This document shows positions 54,850 to 61,682 of a stretch of 64,000 nucleotides of DNA, piece by piece (within the stretch, counting starts at the first letter, position 1; each line of letters starts with the position of its first letter). This DNA is from Promethearchaeota archaeon (lineage in GTDB: Archaea; Asgardarchaeota; Lokiarchaeia; Sigynarchaeales; SOKP01). The position numbers were made by a program, and so were the translations under genes. The stretch spans positions 1 to 64,000 of the forward strand of contig JAHLWT010000207.1 in NCBI GenBank assembly GCA_019057775.1. The letters are read 5' to 3'. The notes beneath the pieces were generated by a model that was not told the DNA's origin, did not search any database, and saw only the letters and a program-made list of their open reading frames with translations.

Positions 54850-55030
54850 CTCTGAATTTAAAGGACTCAAATGTGAGCATTGCAATAAAAAATTCAAGTG
54901 TTTTACTAAGATGATATAATATTTTTTAAAAGAGAATGCGACAAAATTAAATTTTTAAAAAAAGATTGTCAAAAAACTGGCCATCCTGAGATCAAAATTT
55001 CTCCTGGAATAAATTTTTTTTCAGTTTCTT
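54850..55030 (+). repeat. island repeat module, copy C (most complete)
   Basis: Left part shared with copy B (zinc-ribbon tail LKCEHCNKKF on +), middle GAGAATGCGACAAAATTAAA shared with A, B and D, right part AAACTGGCCATCCTGAGATC shared with D, E and F. On the minus strand the right part codes ETEKKFIPGEILISGWPVF ending in TGA. Lies 8 bp from the stop of the minus-strand gene at 55039. Confidence 0.75.
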
Positions 55031-55038
55031 CCATTATT

Positions 55039-55248
55039 TCATTGATTTATATTTTCTTTTTTGTATGGCTCTCCATAAAATTCTAAAAGGATTTCTATAT
55101 CTCCAATAATTTTATTAATTAAAACTTTTGATTTGTAATTATTTGCTTTATGTCCTTTTGCTTTGGATTCTTTATTTGCTCTCTCTTTTATTTTATATAA
55201 AAATTTTAGAAATTTCTCAGTACATTCTATATTTTTATCTTTATCCAA
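55039..55248 (-). CDS. small basic helical protein (69 aa)
   Basis: ATG 55248. Lys/Glu-rich (NIECTEKFLKFLYKIKERAN, SKAKGHKANNYKSKVLINKI), helical, no membrane segment; a purine-rich GGAGGGG lies just upstream (about 55252-55263 as read on the minus strand), a good ribosome-binding site. No family recognised. Its 3' side abuts repeat copy C. Confidence 0.55.
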   Translation of the reverse strand: MDKDKNIECTEKFLKFLYKIKERANKESKAKGHKANNYKSKVLINKIIGDIEILLEFYGEPYKKENINQ

Positions 55249-55435
55249 TTTAACCCCCTCCTTTTTAAATTTCTTTTGTCTATAAAAAGATAAGGATCCT
55301 ATGCTTTTAATATATTCATTCTAAAAAATCATTCAAAATTTAGAACATATTTTTTTCGATGAATTTTATCCCGGAAAAAAAGATATAACACCTTTAAATA
55401 TTTTGATCATTATATTTAAAATAGAAAAGCAATCC

Positions 55436-55492
55436 GACAGGTTAAAATTACGGAGTACATTTATTTGAAAAACTCGTGTGTTTTAACCTGTC
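55436..55492. repeat. 12-bp perfect inverted repeat with 33-nt spacer
   Basis: GACAGGTTAAAA at 55436-55447 and TTTTAACCTGTC at 55481-55492. A/T-rich promoter-like sequence (TTTAAATATTTTGATCAT) lies just upstream at 55393-55410. No T run follows, so it is not a simple terminator. Could be a stem of a small structured RNA or a protein-binding dyad. Confidence 0.7.
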
Positions 55493-55697
55493 TGAAAATT
55501 TAAATAATTATAATTTTTATCCTGATTTGTTTCTTCTTTATTAGTTTAATATATTTCTCCGGTCATTTCCCCCCCATATTTGAGTAAGAATCGAAGATTA
55601 CTAATTTACTTAACAAATAAATTTCTGCTTTAAATGTGGCCTTCCAATTAATTAATTTCCTTCTTTTTTTCTATTAAAAATTAAGTCTTTATATCAA

Positions 55698-55857
55698 AAT
55701 TATGAATGAAAAAATTGAATATCTAATACCTCTAATTTTAATAATTCAAGTTTTAACTAAGATGATTTAATATTTGTTAAAAGAGAATGCGACAAAATTA
55801 AATTTTTAAAAAAGATTGTCAAAAAACTGACCATCCTGAGATTAAATTTCTGTTTAG
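55698..55857 (+). repeat. island repeat module, copy D
   Basis: Left part nearly identical to copy A, including the 22-codon hydrophobic frame (ATG 55702 to TAA 55768-55770), then GAGAATGCGACAAAATTAAA and ACTGACCATCCTGAGAT. On the minus strand it reads RNLISGWSVF then TGA. Ends next to the stop of the minus-strand gene at 55860. Confidence 0.75.
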
Positions 55858-55859
55858 AT

Positions 55860-56204
55860 TCAGGGAGATTTTCTTTTCCAATTTGGGTCTAATTGATCAT
55901 AATTAGTAAATAAAGTCTTTATCTTTCTTACATTATTCTCTTTATTATCAACTATACAAAGGTGTAGCCAAATATTTTGAGAACCAGGTAATAATTCTTT
56001 TATCCAATATTTTTCTAAATTGGTCTCAGGATCTCTTCTTAGTGAGTCTTTTTTTTCACAAAATTTCATTACTTCTAATACTTTTTCTTTAGCTTCCTCT
56101 TCTGTAATAGGTTCTTGACAATCCCTTGCTGCTTTAAGTAATCTATCTCTTGCTTTTTCTTCCACATGAGATTGACTGCTTTCTAAACAACCAACAACCC
56201 ACAT
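55860..56204 (-). CDS. unknown protein, last gene of a four-gene unit
   Basis: About 114 residues from ATG 56204 (a TTG start at 56216 is also open). Contains HVEEKARDRLLKAARDCQEP and EEEAKEKVLEVMKFCEKKD, helical and charged, then a beta-type C-terminal half with WLHLCIVDNKE. Three Cys. No family recognised. Begins 14 nt after the stop of the gene at 56219, so translated from the same transcript. Confidence 0.6.
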   Translation of the reverse strand: MWVVGCLESSQSHVEEKARDRLLKAARDCQEPITEEEAKEKVLEVMKFCEKKDSLRRDPETNLEKYWIKELLPGSQNIWLHLCIVDNKENNVRKIKTLFTNYDQLDPNWKRKSP

Positions 56205-56218
56205 GATATAATACAATT

Positions 56219-56416
56219 CTATTTTTTAATGCAAATTGTTCCTTCATAAAAATTATTATATTCAGAAATGATATTGAAAAAATAAAATATTAAATCATTC
56301 TCGAGTTCAGGGGCTCTATATTCTTTTATTTGAAGCTTTAATTTACAATTAAAAGGAATAATTCTCCCTAAAATTTTAGCCATTACAAAGACATTGTTAA
56401 ACGCTCCTTTATTCAA
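56219..56416 (-). CDS. small unknown protein (65 aa)
   Basis: TTG start at 56416 overlaps the TGA of the upstream gene (TTGA overlap, 4 nt), the strongest support that it is real. Product NKGAFNNVFVMAKILGRIIP... is alpha/beta with no motif. No family recognised. Confidence 0.5.
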   Translation of the reverse strand: MNKGAFNNVFVMAKILGRIIPFNCKLKLQIKEYRAPELENDLIFYFFNIISEYNNFYEGTICIKK

Positions 56417-56658
56417 GGGTTAATTGTAATAGATTTTTTTTCAATTTTTTCTATTTCAAAATCCTCATCGTATTCAAGAAAGCCTTCCAGTTCATCCCAC
56501 AAGAGGCTTACCAAATTTTCTTCTTCACGAATTTGTTCTTTGAATGTTCTACTCTCTGCTTTAACTTCAATGTAATTTATTACATTATATTGAGTAAAGA
56601 ATGCTCGTTCTTTTATGGTTTCTTTATTAACAATTTTCTCGTGATATTGTTCAGTCAT
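56413..56658 (-). CDS. small acidic protein (81 aa)
   Basis: ATG 56658; acidic (DELEGFLEYDEDFEIEKIEKK), beta/alpha mix. Starts 7 nt after the stop of the 229-residue gene and overlaps the next gene by 4 nt, so it is part of a translationally coupled unit. Could be a partner or antitoxin-like subunit; this rests only on context. Confidence 0.6.
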   Translation of the reverse strand: MTEQYHEKIVNKETIKERAFFTQYNVINYIEVKAESRTFKEQIREEENLVSLLWDELEGFLEYDEDFEIEKIEKKSITINP

Positions 56659-56665
56659 ATCTAAA

Positions 56666-57355
56666 TCAATCCTTTTTACTAAATCTTTGATAAATTAAAT
56701 CTTCCTGAATTTCAAATTCTTTATACATGTCATCTACTTCTTGTTTTAGGTTTTCAATTAATGTTTTTGAGGCTGTTAATCTAAGCGTCTTTATTTTACC
56801 TTTTGCCGAATCATAATAGGTTAAAATTATTTCACCAGTGGTAAAATGAAAAAATTCTGTTTTATTTTCTATTTTGAAATTTATTGTCTTTATATCCACA
56901 TTGTATTCAAAGTCTTCTATAATATTAGCCCTACTTAGACTTTTAAACACGATAAAAGATAGGATCTCTTTATTGCTGATAATTATTTTTTCTAAATCTA
57001 TTATTTTATCATTATATTGAGGAGTTAAATCATCGTCTGCAATTTTTAATATCTCCTTAATTTGTAGCTCTCCTTTATTTGTTATGAAATCAATGATTAG
57101 CTTAAAGATTGAGAGAATCACATCTTTAGGATCAGTATTTCCAATTCTGAAATCATCCAAATGTAACTTTTCTTTAAAGTCTGTATTTATCAAGAACGTA
57201 ATTCCAGTAGGAGTTAGATTGTAATCAATAAAATCTTTCTCTATTAATCGTTCGATGCTTATTACCATTTCTGTTAAAGTTTCTAAATTACTCTCTTTTA
57301 TTATCTGTTGAATTAAATCTGCGGAAAAAGTCTTAATATTTTCATTTTCCATCAT
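56666..57355 (-). CDS. unknown protein, first gene of a four-gene unit (229 aa)
   Basis: ATG 57355 (a second ATG codon follows at once). N-terminal half helical (LIQQIIKESNLETLTEMVIS, a winged-helix-like IEKDFIDYNLTPTGITFLIN), C-terminal half beta-rich, ending with a coiled LIENLKQEVDDMYKEFEIQED. No family recognised. Leads the tightly packed unit 57355-55860 and is followed upstream by repeat copy E. Confidence 0.6.
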   Translation of the reverse strand: MMENENIKTFSADLIQQIIKESNLETLTEMVISIERLIEKDFIDYNLTPTGITFLINTDFKEKLHLDDFRIGNTDPKDVILSIFKLIIDFITNKGELQIKEILKIADDDLTPQYNDKIIDLEKIIISNKEILSFIVFKSLSRANIIEDFEYNVDIKTINFKIENKTEFFHFTTGEIILTYYDSAKGKIKTLRLTASKTLIENLKQEVDDMYKEFEIQEDLIYQRFSKKD

Positions 57356-57552
57356 ATTAATCGTTTACTTTCATTAATAATTTATAAATCTTGTTTAAAT
57401 ACTAAAATAATTTGAATATTTAAATATGTTTAATCTAATATTAGAATTATTCAACAAAATTTTAATTTTTTTATTTTTATCGATTAAGGTTTTTGAAATC
57501 ATAGAGTATAAGCACCCTACTCTTATCATATCCTCAGGATCTTTTTTGAATG

Positions 57553-57643
57553 GAATTTTAAAAAAGATTGTTAAAAAACTGGCCATCCTGAGAGCAAAAA
57601 TTTCAACCAGTGGAAAAATTTTTTCTAGTCCAGAATAAAAAAT
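57553..57643 (+). repeat. island repeat module, copy E
   Basis: AAAAAAGATTGTTAAAAAAC, TGGCCATCCTGAGAGCAAAA and TTTTTTCTAGTCCAGAATAA. On the minus strand it reads KKFFHWLKFLLSGWPVF then TAA, with a TAG just before. Sits 10 nt 3' of the AAA-AlbA gene stop. A short + frame across it (57426-57638) is judged not to be a gene. Confidence 0.7.
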
Positions 57644-57652
57644 TTAAAAAAA

Positions 57653-59590
57653 TTATAACTTATTATCTACATAACTTTTTAAATTAAATAAATAATCAAA
57701 ATTATCACTATACACAGCTTGCTTACTTTCTCTTATTTCTTCTGGGTTTACAGTTTCGGAGCTAGTGCTAATTCTTTTTTTATAGATATAACTTCCATCA
57801 TCTTGTAAAACACCAATAACTTTCACTGTCTGAGCAATAGCGATAATTAAACAAATCTTTTCTGAATTATTATTATCCTTTAGTTTAATTTGCTGAATAT
57901 TCACAAAATTTTTATTGTACTTAGTGTGTTTTTTTATAAGAATTTTTAAATCCCTTACTCTGTTTTCTAATGGACCATAATCCAATCCAATTATATTTCG
58001 GGGGATTTTATCTGAAATACCAACTATTAATACACCTCCATGATTATTAGCAAAACTAGCAATATGTTGACAGAATTTTATTTTGCTTTTGCTTAACTCT
58101 TGAATTTCTTTTATATTCCAAAAATCTAAGGTACGTTTAAAATCCCATAATTCTGTTTCAATTCTGTTATCTTCCATTGATTTTTTTACAAACTTAATCC
58201 AAAAGTTTTCGTTGGAGAGAAGGGATTTTTGAATGACATATTTACTCAAATCCAAATCAAGATTTCTACAAATCTCCTCATAGTTTTCTTTAGGGATTAG
58301 ATCAATTGTTGATTGATAATTTTCTTTTTTTAATAAATAGACAGAGCAACCATTATTATTTTCGGGTAAAAATTCACGAGAATGAGTTGTAATAAAGATT
58401 TGAATTTTATCTGAAATATTTATAAATTTATCCCTTAATTTAGTTTCTAAACCAGGATGAAGGTGTAATTCTGGTTCTTCTATGAATAGAATCTTATTTT
58501 CTTTTAATTCCTTAATATATGCAAGAAGATGAATAATATTTAAAATTCCAGCTCCCATGTTTTCTTGTGTTAATACAATAGCTATATCCCTTTCTTTAAA
58601 TGTAAGATATGTTCTATTATTTTGATCAGGCATTTGTCTCACGGTTAATATGTCAGGAAAGTATTCTTGTAATTCTTGGTTAAAATCTTGCAACCATTTA
58701 TCTTGATTTGTAGCTGTTTTCATATGAATAAATTTTGCTAGATTTTGACCATCGGATTCTAATGTTGTATCTGGAATATTATTTATGTCAGATAATTTCT
58801 TGAAATTCCGTCTATCGGGAATTAAATAAATGATGTCAAAAAACTCTTTTTTTATTAAATCCATCATGATTGATAAAATTGGGTGTTCAGAAAATATATG
58901 GAGATTGTTAAAAAAGTTAGGAAGACTTGAGTTGATACTACCAATATTAAATTGAGGGAAATCAGTAAAAAATTTTTGAATATTTATGCTTCTTCCAATA
59001 AGCTGACGAAAATCAGAAATTAAGGTTTGATTTATATTATTTGGTTTTTCTTTTAATATTGCTTTTAGTAGTATTTGTTCTTTTTCTATATTTCTATGTT
59101 TTGTTGAAACTTGACTAATAATGAGGTTTTTAATTATGTTATTGTAAACAATTTCTATGCAAATTTTTGAATAAAAGCCTTGATCAAATAACCATTGAAT
59201 TGCTAGATTTTTATTTCGCCAGTCAGCTTCTTTAAGATATCCTTCCAATCCTTCTGAAGAACGAAAAGCATTAGTTAAGTAATTACCTTCATACAAATGA
59301 GTGAATAATTTACGTCTTAATGATTTTGATAATTTAAAAGATAAGATAATTGAAGCTTCAACTTGCGTGTTGTCCTCATAGATGTATCTTGAAGAAAAAA
59401 CACCATTTTGATAATTTTCTTTTAGCATTCTAAAAATTTTAAATAAGTTAGATTTTCCAGAATTATTTTTTCCAATTAATACATTATAATTATTGAGATT
59501 AGAAAATTCTGCTCTAATATAACTTAAGAAATGAAAAAGTTCAATTTTTTCAATCTTTAATCCCAACTCGATAATTTTTGCTGATTTCAT
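57653..59590 (-). CDS. OLD-like AAA ATPase fused to an AlbA_2 (Schlafen-type) domain
   Basis: 645 residues, ATG 59590. ABC-type AAA ATPase: Walker A IGKNNSGKSN (39-48), Q-loop region, signature-like NMGAGILNIIHLLAYI, Walker B ILFIEEPELHLHPG (about 363-376) and an H-loop TTHSREFLPE. Instead of the TOPRIM nuclease of OLD proteins, the C-terminus (about 490-620) is AlbA_2: ETELWDFKRTLDFWN, then IASFANNHGGVLIVGISD, RNIIGLD. AlbA_2/Schlafen domains bind or cut nucleic acids and occur in anti-viral proteins. Likely a defence or stress effector; function inferred. Flanked on its 3' side by repeat E and on its 5' side by repeat F. Confidence 0.8.
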   Translation of the reverse strand: MKSAKIIELGLKIEKIELFHFLSYIRAEFSNLNNYNVLIGKNNSGKSNLFKIFRMLKENYQNGVFSSRYIYEDNTQVEASIILSFKLSKSLRRKLFTHLYEGNYLTNAFRSSEGLEGYLKEADWRNKNLAIQWLFDQGFYSKICIEIVYNNIIKNLIISQVSTKHRNIEKEQILLKAILKEKPNNINQTLISDFRQLIGRSINIQKFFTDFPQFNIGSINSSLPNFFNNLHIFSEHPILSIMMDLIKKEFFDIIYLIPDRRNFKKLSDINNIPDTTLESDGQNLAKFIHMKTATNQDKWLQDFNQELQEYFPDILTVRQMPDQNNRTYLTFKERDIAIVLTQENMGAGILNIIHLLAYIKELKENKILFIEEPELHLHPGLETKLRDKFINISDKIQIFITTHSREFLPENNNGCSVYLLKKENYQSTIDLIPKENYEEICRNLDLDLSKYVIQKSLLSNENFWIKFVKKSMEDNRIETELWDFKRTLDFWNIKEIQELSKSKIKFCQHIASFANNHGGVLIVGISDKIPRNIIGLDYGPLENRVRDLKILIKKHTKYNKNFVNIQQIKLKDNNNSEKICLIIAIAQTVKVIGVLQDDGSYIYKKRISTSSETVNPEEIRESKQAVYSDNFDYLFNLKSYVDNKL

Positions 59591-59717
59591 ATTCTTTCAA
59601 TAGTATAATGCTATGATAAATATAAAAAATTTATGCTCAATGATTCTATCTACAAAGGAATGGATTTTGAAATATTATCTTAACAAAATTCAATTTGACA
59701 CTAATTTTAAAAAGTAA

Positions 59718-59904
59718 GTATTAAAAGAAATCTACTACAAAATTAAATTTTTAAAAAAAGATTGTTAAAAAACTGGCCATCCTGAGATCCAAATTTTCTC
59801 CTGGATATCATGAAAAAATCTTAGTAAATGTTACATTTAATTGTTACATTTCAACAAAGAAATTTTCCACCGGGTGAAATTTTTTTAGGTCCAGGATAAA
59901 AAAA
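59718..59904 (+). repeat. island repeat module, copy F (interrupted)
   Basis: ACAAAATTAAATTTTTAAAA, then AACTGGCCATCCTGAGATCC and CTCCTGG at 59718-59812. After a 57-nt insertion comes the other arm, CCACCGGGTGAAATTTTTTT then AGGTCCAGGATAAAA (59870-59904). On the minus strand the first piece ends in WISGWPVF then TAA and the second reads PGPKKISPGG. The inserted segment carries TGTTACA repeats. Confidence 0.65.
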
Positions 59905-59940
59905 ATTAATTTTATAATATTTGATATTTGTTAATCATAT

Positions 59941-60005
59941 TTGTAACAAGTATTTGTTACAAGTATTTGTTACAAGTAATTGTTACAAGTAATTGTTGCA
60001 AATAA
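59941..60005. repeat. five 13-bp iteron-like repeats
   Basis: TTGTAACAAGTAT, TTGTTACAAGTAT, TTGTTACAAGTAA, TTGTTACAAGTAA, TTGTTGCAAATAA in exact 13-bp register, the last one decayed. TTGTTACAA is itself nearly palindromic. Lies directly 3' of the recombinase gene. Candidate binding array for the recombinase or its regulator, or a replication-type iteron set. Confidence 0.8.
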
Positions 60006-60029
60006 AAGTGCAAATAAAAAAAGTTAAAA

Positions 60030-60060
60030 AATTTTTTCCAGATCCAAGATAAAAAAAATA
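60030..60060 (-). repeat. short partial repeat module beside the recombinase stop
   Basis: ATTTTTTCCAGATCCAAGAT followed by AAAAAAAATA, a decayed version of the TCCAGGATAAAA arm seen at 57630 and 59890. Confidence 0.4.
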
Positions 60061-60065
60061 AAAAA

Positions 60066-61046
60066 TTATAATTGAATATTTTTGAATGGATACCAGGTAT
60101 CATAGTAATTTAGAAATTTCTTATAATTAATTGATTTTTTGACATAATTATTAAAATTAACACCATGTACAGCTTGATTTAATAGAATTTTCAATATTGT
60201 ATCATCAGTGCAACCCATTTCAAATCTTAACGCATTGAGAGATCTTCTGAAAACTTGACAAGTTATATTCTTTTTAATACCAATTTTGGGGATGACATCT
60301 TTTAGGAATTCATTGAAAGTACGATTTGAGAATCGTTTTAAATGTGTTGAGATAAATAGTGCTTTATTATAGGTGTTTAATAATTTTCTTTCTTCAATAA
60401 AATCCTTCAATTTATCTCTAAAGTCTGTAGAGAAATAATATGCTTTTCTTCCTCTTTTCCCAGAAGTATCGAAAAATCTTTTTTCCAAATCAACTTTATC
60501 ATAATCAATATTGATTAGTTCACCTTTACGTGGCCCTGCTTCTACAAATAAGCGAAAAATCAGATAATATGTATAATTTCTTGGCTTTAAATAGTCTAAA
60601 ATCTCTTTGATTTCTTCAATAGTTAGAAAAACATCTGAATTTGAATTTGCCTCTTTATGTGTAGGTTTCCATTTTACAAGTCGATTGGGGAATTTAATGA
60701 TAAAATCATATTTTTCATCATAATAATCCATACAGAAATCTAAAAAACTCTTTAAAATTGTCCATTTAAATTTTTTAGAACTTAACCCAATGTCCTTTAA
60801 TTGATTTAAGAAATCAAAGTAATCTATTAAATCGCTTTTGTTTATTTCAAATATATGGCAGCTGTATCCAAAATATTTTTTTTTTTTAGATTTTATCTTA
60901 GATTCTTTTTGAAAAAAGTAGTTTAACGCCGATCTTCTTGCTGCAACTGACTGATTTGAATGCTTATATCTATTTAGGTATTTATCAATTATTTCATCGT
61001 TAGATGGGAAATTTCCCTCATCTTTCTTTGATTTATCTGTAATCAT
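60066..61046 (-). CDS. tyrosine recombinase/integrase
   Basis: 326 residues. N-terminal SAM-like core-binding domain (about 15-115), catalytic domain from about 138: box I arginine in EAGPRKGELIN (R173), beta-hairpin lysine region GKRGRKAYYF, box II VFRRSLNALRFEMG (R267, with Gln in place of the usual His three residues earlier), then H294 and nucleophile Y301 in NNYVKKS. Divergent archaeal type. ATG 61046 overlaps the stop of the RHH/HTH gene (ATGA), so the two are translationally coupled. Probably mobilises the island; iterons lie just 3' of it. Confidence 0.8.
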   Translation of the reverse strand: MITDKSKKDEGNFPSNDEIIDKYLNRYKHSNQSVAARRSALNYFFQKESKIKSKKKKYFGYSCHIFEINKSDLIDYFDFLNQLKDIGLSSKKFKWTILKSFLDFCMDYYDEKYDFIIKFPNRLVKWKPTHKEANSNSDVFLTIEEIKEILDYLKPRNYTYYLIFRLFVEAGPRKGELINIDYDKVDLEKRFFDTSGKRGRKAYYFSTDFRDKLKDFIEERKLLNTYNKALFISTHLKRFSNRTFNEFLKDVIPKIGIKKNITCQVFRRSLNALRFEMGCTDDTILKILLNQAVHGVNFNNYVKKSINYKKFLNYYDTWYPFKNIQL

Positions 61047-61567
61047 CGAAGGCCATACCTCCCATTTATTACGTTTAATTTAAAAATTTCTCTATTAGTC
61101 ATTATAAGAATTACTTTATTGCACTCAATTTTAGTCATATCGCTAATTTGTTTAGGAGTTAGGGATTTATGCCCTTCCAATAATTTCCTAATTCTCATTG
61201 TTTCTTTTGTTAAATCTGACATTATACCTTTTTCTTTTAACTTTTTATATTCTTCTTGAATTGCTTGCGACGTTTCTAAAATATTATTCATAGCTTCATC
61301 TCTTTTCTTTTTCTCTCCTTCAATCTCAAGTAATTTCTGAGTATCTTTTGATATTTTAAGAAGAAGCTCTGGATTAAATTGTATTGAATTCCTTAGCTCA
61401 GGGTTTTTAATTCTCTTTATTTTTTCACGTATAGCATCTCTAATCCATTCCGAGGCAGTTGACTTTATGTCTTTAGCAAATTTTTGAATTACTTCTTTTT
61501 CATCTTCAGTAAAAGCAATATGAACAATTTTATTCCTTATTTTCTTTTCATTATCTTTTTGAGGCAG
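61043..61567 (-). CDS. ribbon-helix-helix plus winged-HTH regulator, unusual start
   Basis: One continuous frame runs from about 61567 to TGA 61043-61045. The N-terminal part KIVHIAFTEDEKEVIQKFAK, then TASEWIRDAIREKIKRI, is a ribbon-helix-helix (CopG-like) domain. The C-terminal part RIRKLLEGHKSLTPKQISDM, then CNKVILIM, is a small HTH. No ATG, GTG or TTG precedes the RHH strand in frame. A CTG at 61565-61567 follows an in-frame TGA. A TTG-GTG start one base out of frame (about 61580) would join it if one A of an AAAA run were absent, so either a CTG start or a frameshift must be assumed. Starting at ATG 61291 would lose the RHH domain. Confidence 0.65.
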   Translation of the reverse strand: MPQKDNEKKIRNKIVHIAFTEDEKEVIQKFAKDIKSTASEWIRDAIREKIKRIKNPELRNSIQFNPELLLKISKDTQKLLEIEGEKKKRDEAMNNILETSQAIQEEYKKLKEKGIMSDLTKETMRIRKLLEGHKSLTPKQISDMTKIECNKVILIMTNREIFKLNVINGRYGLR

Positions 61568-61682
61568 TTTTAATCACCAAAAAATAAATTTTTTTTCTAA
61601 TTAGATAATGAAAATTCACATATATAAATCTTATATATTTTTAATATTATAACACCAATTTCACGATGATTAAATATACTTT

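Larger units (their letters stand above)
54531..55038. other. non-coding stretch with repeats
   Basis: No credible gene. It holds the 10-bp tandem array within inverted repeats (54660-54743), a partial module with CCTGG/CCAGG arms (54770-54808) and repeat copy C (54850-55030). Confidence 0.6.
55249..55859. other. non-coding stretch with palindrome and repeat D
   Basis: About 610 bp without a supported gene apart from the 22-codon frame in copy D. Contains a TTTTATCCCGG motif (55362-55372), the long-loop palindrome (55436-55492) and a run of seven C at about 55569-55575. Confidence 0.5.
59591..60065. other. non-coding stretch with repeat F and iterons
   Basis: No gene supported. Contains repeat copy F in two pieces (59718-59812, 59870-59904), a TGTTACATTTAATTGTTACA duplication (59829-59848), the 13-bp iteron array (59941-60005) and a last partial module at 60030-60060 beside the recombinase stop. 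Confidence 0.6.
51895..61567. mobile_element. candidate integrated, cassette-like accessory island
   Basis: About 9.7 kb of small unfamiliar genes bounded on the right by a tyrosine recombinase with its RHH/HTH regulator, and containing six or more same-orientation copies of a repeat module (51895, 53194, 54850, 55698, 57553, 59718). On the minus strand each gene unit is followed at its 3' side by a module copy. Flanking genes at 49463 and 61683 are paralogous GTPases of the host type. Neither a precise attachment site nor the element borders can be fixed by eye, so the limits given are those of the outermost repeat and the regulator. Confidence 0.4.

Noticed and set aside
57395..57638. Short overlapping frames on both strands upstream of the four-gene unit
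   Set aside because: They overlap each other and run into repeat copy E; neither has a supported start or a protein-like pattern beyond the repeat itself.
59941..60005. Possible CRISPR array
   Set aside because: The 13-bp repeats are directly adjacent with no spacers, and no cas genes are present.
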